Shown one piece after another: positions 45,501 to 57,235 of a DNA stretch of 64,000 nt. The stretch lies in assembly GCA_014281115.1 (NCBI GenBank), contig JACONQ010000001.1, forward strand, positions 4,340,001 through 4,404,000, read 5' to 3'. This DNA comes from Laburnicola sp. R22_1 (Eukaryota; Ascomycota; Dothideomycetes; Pleosporales; Didymosphaeriaceae). The first letter of the stretch is position 1. Each line of letters begins with the position of its first letter. The notes under the pieces were generated by a model. It searched no databases and was not told the origin of the DNA. It saw only the letters and a program-made list of their open reading frames with translations. The position numbers were made by a program, and so were the translations under genes.

Positions 45501-47300
45501 GCGAGATAATCTAATATGCTTTGCTTTGTAGGCATTCTTTGCAGTCAACTATTTAAGGAGCAGTTCTAGTAGCTGGCTGTATGCCTGTTACGTGACTTAA
45601 TAGTTAGTCAATCGCATTATTACTTGGATGTCTTATAAGGACATAGAGCTAGGACTTGCTTAGCGATCTTAATTTAGGCGATAGGGCTAAGTACTGTAGC
45701 CAACATTAATAGGTAGCGAATATTTAAAGCTGAGTAGATTGGGTAGATAGAGAATTAGTTTAATAGACTACTAGCCAGTAACTACCTAGCCTAGTAAGGC
45801 TAGCGATGTCTTTAACTTGTAACCCTAATAAGTTGGACCAATATAGAGTGTTTCTGCCTAAGTCAAAATAAATGTTTAACAATAATAGTTGGGCTAGAGA
45901 GACTAGGCTTGTAAAGAAGCTTGGTATTAAGGCGACGCGCTTAAGCTTTATCTTTCTCTGTCCTTAAGGCGTTGATAGGAGTATCTTAACTTCTCCCCAT
46001 GCCTAAATAGCCATCTCTATGCCTCCTACGAGGACAATATTGTCTGGCGATGCAGAAGCCTTCTATTGGAACTTAGTAGGATTATTACAGATGTGGATAT
46101 TAGTGGCTAGATCTAGCGTCTATAAGTGGAGGAGCGGAAAGTGTTATAGCGTTGGCCTATTATTAAATGCTAATAAGTAGACAGCGTAGGCTTTATAGGG
46201 AAGGTTAGCTGCAGGTGCATCACCTGCGTCGATTTCTATTAAATTAGGTTCTGACCTGTGGCTCCCTTAAACCCTACACTTCTTATAGCGCTAATTCTTT
46301 TCCCAAATCTTGTTTAGTATGCCTTTCGTATCCTTAGCTTCGTATTTAACTATCTTCTTGGCTTTTTTAGGGTTTTCAACAAATCCTCCTCTGCGCTGTA
46401 GGGTGTTGATGTACGGACACTATCCCCAATAGTGTAGATCCCCACAGAGACATAGCTTTAATGGCTTTGATGGCTTGTCCTAATAAGGTCTCTTTCTATT
46501 GTTTTGTCTATATAAGGACTCCTCTTAATTTAATATAGCTGCAAATGCTTCGCCTTGGATAGTTGATTTTGTTGCGGTTGTACAATAGTAGCGTAGGTAT
46601 CCTGCTAGTAGTTTAGGTAGTGTTGGCTGGATAGAGTCGCTATCTAAGGCAGTTAAGATAGTTTCCGTGTTGAATACTGTAATAGCGATAGTAGCAGCGT
46701 AGCCAGGGTTAATCTGCCTAATAGCTCGAATAAGGTCCTTGTAAGGTTAGTAGCCATGCGTCTCTAGTAGCTTAAGTTGTTTGGCCCTATTGTAGGCAGC
46801 AAGAAAGGTGCTATACCACTCCTCTAGATTCTCTCTATAAGCATGTAGTACTTTAGCAGTGTTATAAGCTTTCTAGACCTAATATTCTTAATTAGCTGTT
46901 ATAGGGCTATAGAGCTCCTATAGCATCTTAAGCTAATTGTGAAGGGACTTTTAGTTCTTAATTTAATAGACTAGGTCCTAAGTAATAGTGTTAGCTACGT
47001 GCGCTTCAATTTGGCCAATCTTATCTTTAGTTTGTCTATATTCCTTAAGCTCTCTATAGTAGAGACTTATTTCCTAATTATACTGCGCTTAAGCTTTAGT
47101 AGTAGGTTCTATTGCTAGCAATCCGTCTTTGTTAACAGTTTGAAGCTAGGCAGGTTGCTAAGGCTTACTAAGCGTCGATAGGGGTAACAAATCTAGATTA
47201 ATATATCCCTATACGTCTCTAGCCTCTGCGAGCCTTTTAATAGTATAGATCTATAGTTCCTAGTTGTGTAGACTGTAAAGGATAATCAAAGAGCTGGCCT
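42570..47300 (-). pseudogene. gag-pol polyprotein of Copia 2
   Basis: Minus strand. The gag part (47.3-46.4 kb) reads 'IKRLAEARDVxGYINLDLLP', 'YREIELKEYRQTKDKIGQIE'-like helices and a zinc knuckle 'CLCGDLHYWGQCPY' (about 46.43 kb). Integrase follows at about 45.6-44.9 kb: 'DCKECLQSKAYQI', 'IAIDLIKLDTRAYN', 'KEQNSLVECLGR'. RT reads 'MWVFKYKLDNKSYLTKYKA' (44.0 kb), 'IRQYDAVNAFTNAQL' (43.8 kb), 'ALYGLKTLPLLWYQ' and an intact 'FFYIDDIVVLC' (YIDD at 43558-43569). RNase H ends with 'VRHVDIHYY' and 'ANSLTKLLPRQKHEN' near 42.6 kb. TAG/TAA stops and small frame changes inactivate it, but key RT residues are preserved. Confidence 0.88.
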
Positions 47301-47394
47301 TTAATATAGCAAGATAGAGTAGGCTCAATTAACGAATAGGTAGGTAGGGAGTCAATGTATGTATATAAGTGCGGATTAGGCTAGGCTCATAACT

Positions 47395-47562
47395 ATAAGC
47401 AGTTGGGTAGTATGTGTAGAAAGTGTATATTATAGAAGTATCTGTGTTCAGATGTGTATATGCCTGTGTATCGTACATAGAGAGATTAGAGGCTCGTATA
47501 TAGTAGGCGAGCTAACTCATAAGACTAATGTCGTCATATAACATAGCTCTAGGCTGCTTACA
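47395..47562 (-). repeat. 5' LTR of Copia 2
   Basis: Begins TATAAGCAGTTGGGTAGTAT (TG to TA by RIP) and ends CTGCTTACA. It differs from the other copy at about a dozen positions, nearly all transitions. Confidence 0.92.
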
Positions 47563-47567
47563 ATAAG

Positions 47568-47819
47568 AAGCTAAATTATAGGAAAATTATAAGAGTGTAG
47601 AGAGTAAGTAGAATAGGCAGGTTAGTAATAAAAATAGGTAGGCGTTTGTGGACTATTATTTAAGGTTACACAAAGCTAGGTAATTAGTAAAGCTTACTAT
47701 TACAGGCGGGCCTAACCTCTGCTTACTAGTAGGAGGCGCTATAAAATATTTAGAGTGTTTTCTAGAAGGGTATTTAGTATAAAGCTTAATAGGGCTAAGC
47801 TTCTATAGGTAGAGAGGTA
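47568..47819 (+). other. 3' end of the large Gypsy interior
   Basis: About 250 bp of plus-strand coding-like sequence resuming after the Copia 2 insertion and running into the 3' LTR; it includes 'RRLWTIIxGYTKLGN'. A purine-rich stretch (GGTAGAGAGGTA) just before 47820 may be the polypurine tract. Confidence 0.4.
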
Positions 47820-47968
47820 TATAGTGGAATAAACTCCACTATATGGGTTATGTGGTAAGCTGGTGCCTAATTAGCTCTTAAGAATTTAATAGGCGATTTT
47901 TTTCTTCTAGCACACACAACTTAATTTATCTTTCTACTAAGTCCTAATTAGGACTAGGTTCTTCCATA
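47820..47968 (+). repeat. 3' LTR of the large Gypsy element
   Basis: Direct partner of 14641-14789, 33 kb away. Ends ...GTTCTTCCATA (CA to TA by RIP), followed by ATACT, matching the left flank. Confidence 0.85.
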
Positions 47969-48689
47969 ATACTACTTATATAATTATAAGCATATAATTA
48001 CACCTAGTTAGAGCCTTATTTTTATAATATACTTTTTAAATAGGCTGCGTAAGTAGCGCACCTACTTATATAATAAGGCTTAAAATAATTCTACCTCTAA
48101 TTAGCTTATAAAATAAGTATCTAACTAGGTAACTAATTACTTATAATAGCGTAATTTAAGTGTTTATAGTTATATAAGCCTATAATAGCCCTTTATTAAT
48201 AATAAACCTTGCTTATTTACTCTCTATCTTTTCTTTTAGTTCTTTTAGTTAGGTTTTTCTATAAAGGTAAGTTAATTATCTCCCTCTTTTATTGTTACTA
48301 AATTAATTATTAACTCCTAACTAGGATAATTAAAATATACTATTTTGTAAGCTTATAAAATTTTAAGTAAGACGTATTTAAAATATATATATATATATAT
48401 ATAAAGCTAAAAAATATAACAATAAATTACTTAACTTTTCTCTCTAATACTTATAAAATGCTGCTCTAATTGCTTACTAAATTAGACTCTTAGTAAAAGT
48501 ACTATTAATGTCTGTACAGTGTATAGGCAAGGGCACCTAAGAGGGTTAAGATTTTAATATTGTTACATAATAGCATTACGTAGAAATTACGTAATGCCTA
48601 TACGCGATAGCCTATGCCCTATAGAATCTTCTCCTTTCTATCTATATTCTTTCTAGAGATAAGTAATTAATACTAAGTTATTCTATTCT
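47969..48689. other. AT-rich DNA with a (TA)n run, no gene
   Basis: A (TA)n microsatellite lies at about 48383-48403. The sequence ATTACGTAGAAATTACGTAAT near 48575-48595 is a short inverted repeat. No coding frame or element boundary was recognised. Confidence 0.5.
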
Positions 48690-50016
48690 ATTCTCTTCTA
48701 GACCGGAGTATAAACTGCCTCCACTTATTAGTTTTTAAGTAGCTCTACTGTGTTTAATTACTGCGTTTTTTTATTGTGTTACTAGCGCCTATATAATATT
48801 ATATAATATTATATATGTGCTAAGCTCTAGAACTAGAGCGCGTTAAAGTTTTTCTAATACCTCTCCTAGCTTCTAAGATAACCTATAATAATAACACTCT
48901 ACCTGCCTGCCTACTATGTTATTAGACAATTAACACCTATCTTTTAACCTTTTACTACCCTATTACTAGATAATTAAGAACTTAGAACCTTTACCCTACT
49001 TTACTACTATAATATATAACAAATTGTGTGCGCGCTCCTTACTTCTAATACTAAATAGCACCCTACTATTCTTTGCTAATAACCTATTAACTTTTAGAAC
49101 ACTTTACTAGCCTTACTCTACTTATTACCTATAGATATTCTATAGTATAAGCGTATACTTATATATGCCTAATACCTCTTGCAACTATTTTATATAAATT
49201 CTACTCAGATAATTATACTATACCTTCTTTAGGTTATATAGCCTTACTTTGTTTTTTAGAGCCTTTTATAACCTTTGCCTATCCTCTTTTATTACTTTTA
49301 AAAATATATCTAGTAACTCTTATTAATATAGCTAAGTATAAGGTAGCTAAACTAATAGAGAGCAAGCTATAAGTTAAATTCTATGCGTTTATTAAGGTGG
49401 TAGAACTCTATTAAACTAACTAAGGTAATCTATTTATTATACTACTTATATTCTGCTACTATATAGTTAGTAATATTAGGTGTTTAACCTTTGCAATACT
49501 AATTCTAGCTAGCTTTATTATTATTGTTATTATTATTATCTTTTATATTATACACGTATAGATGTATAACTACCTACCTAGTACTAATAGTGTTATTAGG
49601 GCGTAGGATAGCTATACTAGATTTTAACCTTAAGGTCTTACGTAATAATATACTCTGCATATAAGGGTGGATAAACACTTAATATATTAGTTGCGGGATT
49701 TTATACTTTTTACGTAGGCAGCTATATTATATTATTACTTTTAACTTTAACTTTAGTATCTATAAACTATAGGTTTAACTACCTTATTAGTATAAGGGGC
49801 TAATTTGCACGTGCTAACAAATAGTCCCTAGTCTAACCTATTTGTCTCTAAGCTACTTTACCTTTTTTAATGCGTTTTTAGTACACCTATAGCTTTTCCT
49901 TATAGTGTTATACTATATACTAAAAGGTCTATAATATTTTTCTTCTAGATTCTATTATATTATTTTCTATACCAAAAGGTCTGTAATGTTTCTCTTCCTA
50001 ATATTTTTTCCTTTCT
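48690..50016 (-). mobile_element. family F repeat, copy 2, inverted
   Basis: Reverse-complement match to the F copy at 5505-8161, without that copy's two insertions, so about 1.3 kb is the intact length. It carries a local tandem duplication near one end: AAAGGTCT...TAT blocks at 49940 and 49975, which read AGACCTTTT twice about 57 bp apart on the minus strand. No duplications or inverted repeats were found at its edges. The AT-rich site at about 48795-48822 is where the other copy received its 1.2-kb insertion. Confidence 0.6.
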
Positions 50017-50559
50017 TATACGCTTATTCTATACACTCTTTACGCTTGCTAATATAAAATATTAGATATTAATATCTATATAGCTAGCTGTAGAGTACCT
50101 ATTTAACACTAATTAGTAATTAACTAATCCTTAACTATAAATTAGGAAAAGTAAAGATAGATTATACAAGTTATTATTAGCTATATAATTTATTTCATTA
50201 TACCCTATCCTCTATACGCAAGAGAATAGCAATTTAAACCTTTATAGAGTTAGTAAGTAACTATTACTACTATATAAAATATATAAACCCTATCTTTATT
50301 TATAAAAATAGCAGATTAACTCTTTTATTAAGTTAGTAAGTAGATATTACTACTATATAAATTTTAAGAGAAGATAGTACACTAAGCATACTACTAGTAC
50401 CTATATAAATATATAGTTAAATATTAATAAATCCTAATAAAGCGCAACCTTTTATATAACTAACCTATTAAATAAACTAGTTATGTAATAACTATCTCTA
50501 CTACTACTTTATATAAAGCCCTTACCTTTACTATCTCTATCTTGCAAAATAACACTAAT
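50017..50559. other. AT-rich DNA, no gene; diffuse duplication
   Basis: AGAGTTAGTAAGTAACTATTACTACTATATAAA (about 50237-50269) and a diverged copy at about 50320-50355 form a short direct repeat. The region may be the decayed 5' end of the gag-bearing element that follows, but no LTR pair could be paired up. Confidence 0.4.
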
Positions 50560-52440
50560 ATACCTAAATATACTAGATTATATAATAAGTATACTAAAGG
50601 GATAGAAATATTAGAGGCAATACTGCGCAAGAGAACAAAACCTAAGTACTAGAAGAATAAGGTTAACCTAGTAGATAATCCTCTTTATTAGAAATATAAT
50701 TATACGTAGTTTATACTATTACTAATTATTATATGTTATACTAAAAGGGATAGCTTTCTTAGAATTATTCTGGAAAGACTTTAAAGGATAGAAAGAATAC
50801 TATTTTTTAAAGTTAAACTATGCATTTAAAAAAAGCTTATTATAGTCCTAGAAGAAAAGGGCATTATGCTAAAAATAAATACTAGAGCTATAAGTGCTAG
50901 CAAACTATATAAAGTAGCCTAAAGTAATATAGATATTACTTATGTATTACTGCCTTTGCTAGCTTACTTAACTCCTTGTATATAAATACTAAAGCTAATC
51001 TTAAAGATACCTAAGCTAGTTAAGCTATAGTATAAACTTAGATAGAGTAAGCTACTACTACTATAGGTATCTATATAGCTATAAGTCTCTATAAATATCT
51101 TAAGAGAATCTTTATATAAGTACTAAGAATAATCTTATTTATATAAATAACTAAATAAACTACTACTTTTTATATATAGTACCTAATTACCATTTTACTT
51201 ACCTACTTATAATTATTAAACACTATATAGAATAGAGCCACTACTAGTTAAATATAAATTATAGGCACTATACTAAACTATACAAACTAAGCCTATGCTA
51301 TAATCTAACCTATATAAGCTTTCGCCCAAGCACAATCTACCTTCTTAGAGAATTCTAGCTAATAAAATAATCTAATTCTAAAAGGTATAAAATAAGAATA
51401 ATAACTATACTAGAGCTCTATATAATATTTTAGTAAATAAAACTAGAATGTTTATAGATCTATACAAACGCCTAAATATTACTAAGAATTAATACCTAGA
51501 CATCTTTCTAAATATTCTTACTAGCTATATAGCATAGTATTACTTCTATACTATTTATCCTAAATAATTATAAAAGTGCTTATACAAAGTACTTAACAGT
51601 TACTTTAACACTACTATTAATTATAACTAGTATTAAATAGACTAGACTATAATAACTTTAATATAATACTAGCGTAAAAATCCTAATAAGAGTCTATATA
51701 AAGTCCTAAAGGCAATAATTAATAGGCTTACCCTTATATAGAGAGTATTAGGTACACACTTTGCTAAGAAAATTTCTCTCTATACTACTATTATATAAGT
51801 ATACTATAAATACCTAGAGCTAGAGTAGGCTATATTCACCTCTAAGCCTACCTATAAAGCTTTATTTGCTAATCTCTATGCATTAATCTAAGTTGCAATT
51901 AATTGCTAATCTAATTAGTACCTATAAAAGGCTAATATATACTATACTAATTGTAAATATAACTTTCTTATATAAAACGGAAGATTACTAGGCCCTTATA
52001 GATAAGGATTTCATAAACAATTTATACTATTATTATTATAATTTAGATGCTAATTAAATGATATTTATATAACACTAAAGAAGTGTTTTATAGGCTATAA
52101 AGAAGGTTATTAGTCTTCTAACTATCTACGCGATAAGCGTACCTACGTAATAAGGCAGTATATTACCTTTTACAAAGAGTATAATAATAAAATACCGTTA
52201 TATAAAATTATTTAGTTCTATATTTAGGATATAGAAGAGTATAATAATAAGGAACCTACTTCGCATAAAGAAGAGGAGTAGAGTAAAAATAATAAGAATA
52301 GCAATAATTAAGTGTCTTATATAACTACTACTACCTATCTTTACTATATAACTAGCGAACATATTTATAAAATAGAGCTAGAGAAGTATATAGAATAGTT
52401 TAGTCTTAAAAATTAATACTATATAATATACTAAGATAAA
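50560..52440 (+). pseudogene. Gypsy-type gag remnant
   Basis: A plus-strand frame with RIP-type stops includes 'MFIDLYKRLNITKN', 'YLDIFLNILTSYIA', 'LIQYxRKNPNKSLYKVLKAI' and a knuckle-like 'CFIGYKEGY' at about 52083-52109, where CxxCGKEGC would be expected (two Cys positions are Gly or Tyr). The acidic Glu/Asn-rich segment 'HKEEEQSKNNKNSNN' follows. This organisation resembles gag of some fungal Gypsy elements. No RT of this element follows: by about 52.7 kb the sequence reads as pol on the other strand. RIP stops are numerous. Confidence 0.5.
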
Positions 52441-52689
52441 GTATAGAACATAGGTATAGTAAGGATTTTTACTATTAGCAAAGAATAGCTAGAGGCAGAT
52501 ATACAAAAGACTTCCTATATAAAGATTAATTAAACACCTAGTAATACTAATATTAGCTTTAGAGGTTAGAATCTATAAGGATCTCTAGAAACTATATAAA
52601 TTATAAATCTAATAGAAATAGTTACCTACTATATTCTAGACAGTAAGTCTAAATAGTATTATAGTGTACTTATAAAGTCTATATTATAT

Positions 52690-55600
52690 AAGAAACACTA
52701 TTTTTCTTTGTTACCTTTCTTAATGTATATATTATTAAAATCTATAATAATATCTATAATAAATATAAATCTTATCTTATTTATACACACTAGTGTATCT
52801 TTTAATAATAGTAGCGTATTACAATTACGCTTTATAATAGTGTTAATTATGCAATAATTAACTCAAACGCGTAATCCACCCCTAGTTTTTTAATAATAAG
52901 AATAAGAGACATATACTAAGAAGTGCTTATCTATAAGAACGCTTTTATAGTTATTTTATTAATATATTTCTATAGTCTTTAGTCGCGTAAGACTATATAT
53001 ATGCGGTTATAGGGCTTTATTACTAATAAGATTAATAGTATAGTTAACTTTAGGGCGATGGAAAGGTAACTTATTAGCCTCCTTTAGGTTAAAATACTAA
53101 GACTTGTCTTGTAACTATATAGGTAATAACTATCTTATCTTACCTATTGTGTAGGGCTTATTAGATAACTTTTTTATAAACTTATTATAATCTATCTAAC
53201 TATACGTAGTAAGTCTTATAGTAGCGCAGAATATCTACGCATCGTAATTACCTATTATTAGGTTAGGTAGTTAATCTAGCTAGTTCTAGTTATAAGGTTT
53301 TAGCCAAGTTACAAAGTCTGGGTTATAGACTGCTATTAGATAAGCTATCTGGCTAGTAATTAGACGAATATTCTCGCGAGTTATTATAAGTTATAAGAAA
53401 CTAGTAAGTGGCTTATTATAGTATATAGTTTTGGGTAGCGTATTTTTAAGGCAATAAACTAGGCAATAATACGTATTAAATATTATAAATTAGTTGCGTA
53501 ACCCTAGTTGTAAGTTATAAGCAAATATCTAATCTATACTAAAAATAATATTAGTAATAAAGCACATTGTAGTGCTAGTGTGGGTACTATATTATAATAT
53601 AAGGTTTATAGCTTAACTAATCTTATCTATAACTTTGCTATCTATAAGACATAGGGTAATTAGGTTATTAATATAGTATAGTCTTAGCTAGTATTATTTA
53701 ATATATAAAGAACTAATAAAACTTACGCTAGCTCTAGTGTTAGTAAGCTATTACGCCTTTGCCCATTTTTATAATATAGCTAGTTTAACTAAATAAGTAA
53801 ACTAGAGTTATTATTTAGTTTTATCTAGTTTGTCTATATTAATTGCAGAGATCTATTATATACGCTATAGGTTAAGACCTAGTTTTGCGTCTAATTTAAA
53901 CTTATTAATCTTTTACTATACTACTATAAGATTTCTTTATATACGCTATTATTATTACTCTATTACGTAATTTCGCTCTAAAGCTACTAAAAATATAACT
54001 TATCCTTGTCCTTATAGTCCTAACCTTAACGCACGTCTAGGTTATTATTAGCTAGGTTATTAGGTTTAGGTAACTTACTATAGAAGCTATTATGTCTATA
54101 CATTCTATATAGTTAGTTAGGATTTATTTAAATAGTGTAGATATACTACGCGTCTTTATAATTAATACGGCCTAAGAGGATAATATAAAAATACTTAATA
54201 TTCTTTACTAGGGTAATGGCATTATTATAATAGTTAGCGGTTGCGTCTGTCGCTTAATATCCCACTACGCCGCATTTAAAATAGGCATTAGCTTTAGCTA
54301 ATAGGTCTAATTTGTGTAATATGCGCCTATAATTATTGCGCCTAGTAGACTTTGTATATAGGGCAGATAAAGTAGTATATATAGTAGCATTAAATCTAGT
54401 TATGGTTATATTTATTATGTAAGCTTTTAAGTAGTTAGAAGCTATTATAAAGGCTTCTAAATAACCTATTATAGATTCGTAATTAAGGTATTCTATATAT
54501 AACGCGCGTTCTATATAAGTAGCAAAAGACTTACTAGAGATAAATAATGCGTTAGTAGCATACATAACACAAGAATATATAAGCTAGTAGGCGTAATTTA
54601 TTAGTAAGTAGTTAGGTATACTAAGATAGTTAACAACCGCTATAAATTACGCGTGCTAATTTATAAGAGTCTTTCTAGGGTCCTAGACTAGAGTATCGCC
54701 CATAATTTTTCCTAGGCGTCTAATAGTTTATTCTCTAATAAATAGATCTTGTTAAGATAGTTAAGTATATTAGCTATAGTTATGGCAGTCTTAAAATATA
54801 GGTATATAAGAGTCTATGCCCGCCCCTTTAGTTAGCTTCGCAAATATATAATACAAAGCTACTTAGTAGGTAAAGTCTACAGTTTATCTATTAATATAAT
54901 GCGCTAGCGTTTATAGTTATTCTTATCTTTATTCTTACTAGAGAAGAGATCTACCTTAGGCATTTAGATACGTAAGTATTAGAAATCTACTATAAGTCCT
55001 AGTAACAAAATTACTTTGCAAAAGGGTAGTAGATAGGTTTATTATTATATGTAACTTATATAGCTAACAGCACGCCTATTATAATATACATCTAGAGTAA
55101 GAAATAGACGTATATAATTAAGTAATAGATTATTCGCTAGAGTATAGTAAACTTTAACATTAGAGAGTTACTTAATAGAGGGGATAAGCTAATTAGAATT
55201 TCTAAACTATCGCGTATTATAAGGTTAACCCCGCTATATAATACGTATAGGCGGTTATTCTCTAAGCTTAGTAATATAGGTGTAGGCCATATTTAATTCT
55301 TATTAAATTGCATACTTAGCTTTTATTAATTATAAGACATAGTTCTCTAAGTCTTAATAGTTAACGCGCAGGACATAATTATCTAGTAGTTAACTTTAAA
55401 GATTCCTAAGTTATTGTTATAGAGCTATATAATAGGCGATAGGGATCTTAGATCTTCTAAGAGTAATAAAATCCTTTTTTAACAACTTATAATATGCCCG
55501 CAGCTAAATATTATCTTATTCTACTACCTTAAGGGAGTTCTTATGCGATAATACACAACCCTCTAATATCTTAACTTATTCTAACTTTATTCTAAACTAT

Positions 55601-56229
55601 TACTCTAACACCTTATAACTAGCCTTAAGTTATTTAAAGTCTTAAAGCTTAGTCTAATTATCTTCTAATTTATTAGTAATTTATTATATAGTTATTAATC
55701 GTGATGTAATAATATCCTACGAAAACTTAGGTATCTAGTTAATAGCGTTAATAAACTATACGTATTCTTAAACCTTAACTTTATCTAGCTTTAAACTATT
55801 CTCCACACTAGTTACGCTAACTTAGAGTTAGTAATCTAGCATATTACTATTAGTGTTAGTAATATTAGTAAAGTATATATACTTAGAGAGATTAGTAAGT
55901 AGCAAACTAGCACAATTTTATTAATTATATATTATAGTTAGTTAATTATATATATTAACAAAAGGGTTACTTTTATTAAAAGGTTAAATATTATTATTAT
56001 TATTATAATCTTTAGGTTAAAGAAGTCTCTTTTTAAAGATAACTTTACACTTATTACATCGTCGCTCTATCTCTAGCAAGTTATTATCTAACTTATTCTA
56101 GTCTATAGGTAGAGTACCCTAAGTAGTGCTCTACTAAGTTAGAATCTCTAGCTAAAACGTAGTAGCAAAGTTGAGAGGCTTCTTATAGAAGCTAGTATTA
56201 TTATTATTCTTATAGCTTAATCTCGCCAT
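52690..56229 (-). pseudogene. Gypsy-type gag-pol remnant, minus strand, truncated in RT
   Basis: Starts at ATG 56229 (minus). An early Cys pair appears in 'IERRCNKCKVIFKKRLL'. A long helical, coiled-coil-like gag segment follows (55.8-55.1 kb). One stretch of 103 codons is open at 54254-54565 ('MYATNALFISSKSFATYIER', ending with knuckle-like 'ANAYFKCGVVGY'). A protease-like region comes next ('LVDSKVIDKISQA'). The RT opening is at 53.1-52.85 kb: 'PFHRPKVNYTINLI', 'YSLTRLKTIEIY', 'ISTSQYMSLILIIKKL', and after a frameshift 'DIIIDFNNIYIKKGNKEK'. The rest of pol is missing at about 52.7 kb. Family assignment comes from the RT order; it is inactive. Confidence 0.6.
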
Positions 56230-56619
56230 CTTATCTACTATATATAATAGGTTTATCTCTTAGTAAGTATATAATTTAAATTAGAGGTTAAGATTGCAAA
56301 GTTAAGGGCAAGGTAAGTACTACTACTAGTTATAATAATTACTTTTATGCTAGGCATCACAATCTAGCCTATATATAACTATAAAATTCTAGATATGTAT
56401 AAAAACCTAGAACCTTATATAGTAACATTAAACTCCCTAGGCTTTTACTACAACAGATAAGACTTATTAGAATTACTATAAGGTTTTAAGACTTTTAACT
56501 GCGTAAAATAAGCACACCTAATAACTAGAGTTACTATTATACTATACTAGAGCAATTTACTAAGAGTGCAGGTCTCACTAACTTAACTTATAATTATGCC
56601 TTAGGCTATAAGTTATTTA

Positions 56620-56790
56620 AGTTATTACTATCTACTACTATTATAGAGGTCTTATATATCTATCTACTATTATTATTATAGAAGTTCTATATAACTATCT
56701 ACTATTATTATATAGGTTCTATATATTATAATCTTCTACTATTATTATAAAGGTCCTATATAACTATCTACTATTATTATAGTTTATTAT
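56620..56790. repeat. degenerate 32-36 bp minisatellite, about 4-5 copies
   Basis: Units resemble ACTATCTACTATTATTATAG followed by AGGTCCTATATA, repeated with small length changes. It lies upstream of the minus-strand gag start, outside any recognised coding sequence. Confidence 0.7.
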
Positions 56791-57235
56791 AAGTAATAGA
56801 AGAAATATTATAGTTAGAGATATTACTATTATTAAATCTGGGCAATAATATTAATATTGTCTTATCTCTTATTAGTAAGGTAAGCAAGATTATAGAAATT
56901 TATAATAACTTATAATAAGTTTAATAGTTATAACTATAGGTAGCTTATCTAAGTAAGCTAGACTCATAGTTATTATAACAACTAGATTCGCTTATTAGTA
57001 ACCTATTTTCGTAACTACTATAATGGTCACTATATATAAAGCTTGCTAAGGTTATAAGTTATTATTAGAAGCCACATTACTCATAAGTAGGTTATTCTTC
57101 TAGGAACTATCTATTATAACAATACTAGAGGACTAATATCTTGCAAGACGTAACCTATATACTTTATAAGGCAGAGCCAATTCTTTTTTTTCTATTACAC
57201 CTATTATTAATAAGTAATCTATAGATAAGCGTTAT

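Larger units (their letters stand above)
41923..47562 (-). mobile_element. Ty1/Copia retrotransposon 2, inverted, weakly mutated
   Basis: LTRs 41923-42091 and 47395-47562 (TGTAAGCAG...CTGCTTACA, about 169 bp) are flanked by perfect ATAAG (41918-41922 and 47563-47567). The interior codes on the minus strand for a Copia polyprotein. In minus sense a purine tract (AAAGGGAGTG) adjoins the 3' LTR at 42092. LTR differences are nearly all transitions. Many catalytic residues survive, so RIP here was lighter than in the other large elements. Confidence 0.94.
14641..47968 (+). mobile_element. large Ty3/Gypsy LTR retrotransposon, about 12.3 kb before insertions
   Basis: Two directly repeated 149-bp LTRs (14641-14789 and 47820-47968) enclose a gag, protease, RT, RNase H and integrase order on the plus strand, in pieces interrupted by four younger insertions. 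ATAC (14637-14640 and 47969-47972; possibly 5 bp) flanks the outer edges, so both LTRs belong to one insertion event. Subtracting the nested elements and their duplications leaves about 12.3 kb, well above the usual 5-8 kb for fungal Gypsy elements. Much of the excess lies after integrase. Stops are dense and RIP-type throughout, so the element is dead. Confidence 0.85.

Noticed and set aside
14641..47968. The two 149-bp repeats as independent solo LTRs
   Set aside because: Neither has its own duplication on both sides; instead the outer flanks match each other (ATAC) and gag-pol fragments of one Gypsy lie between them in order.
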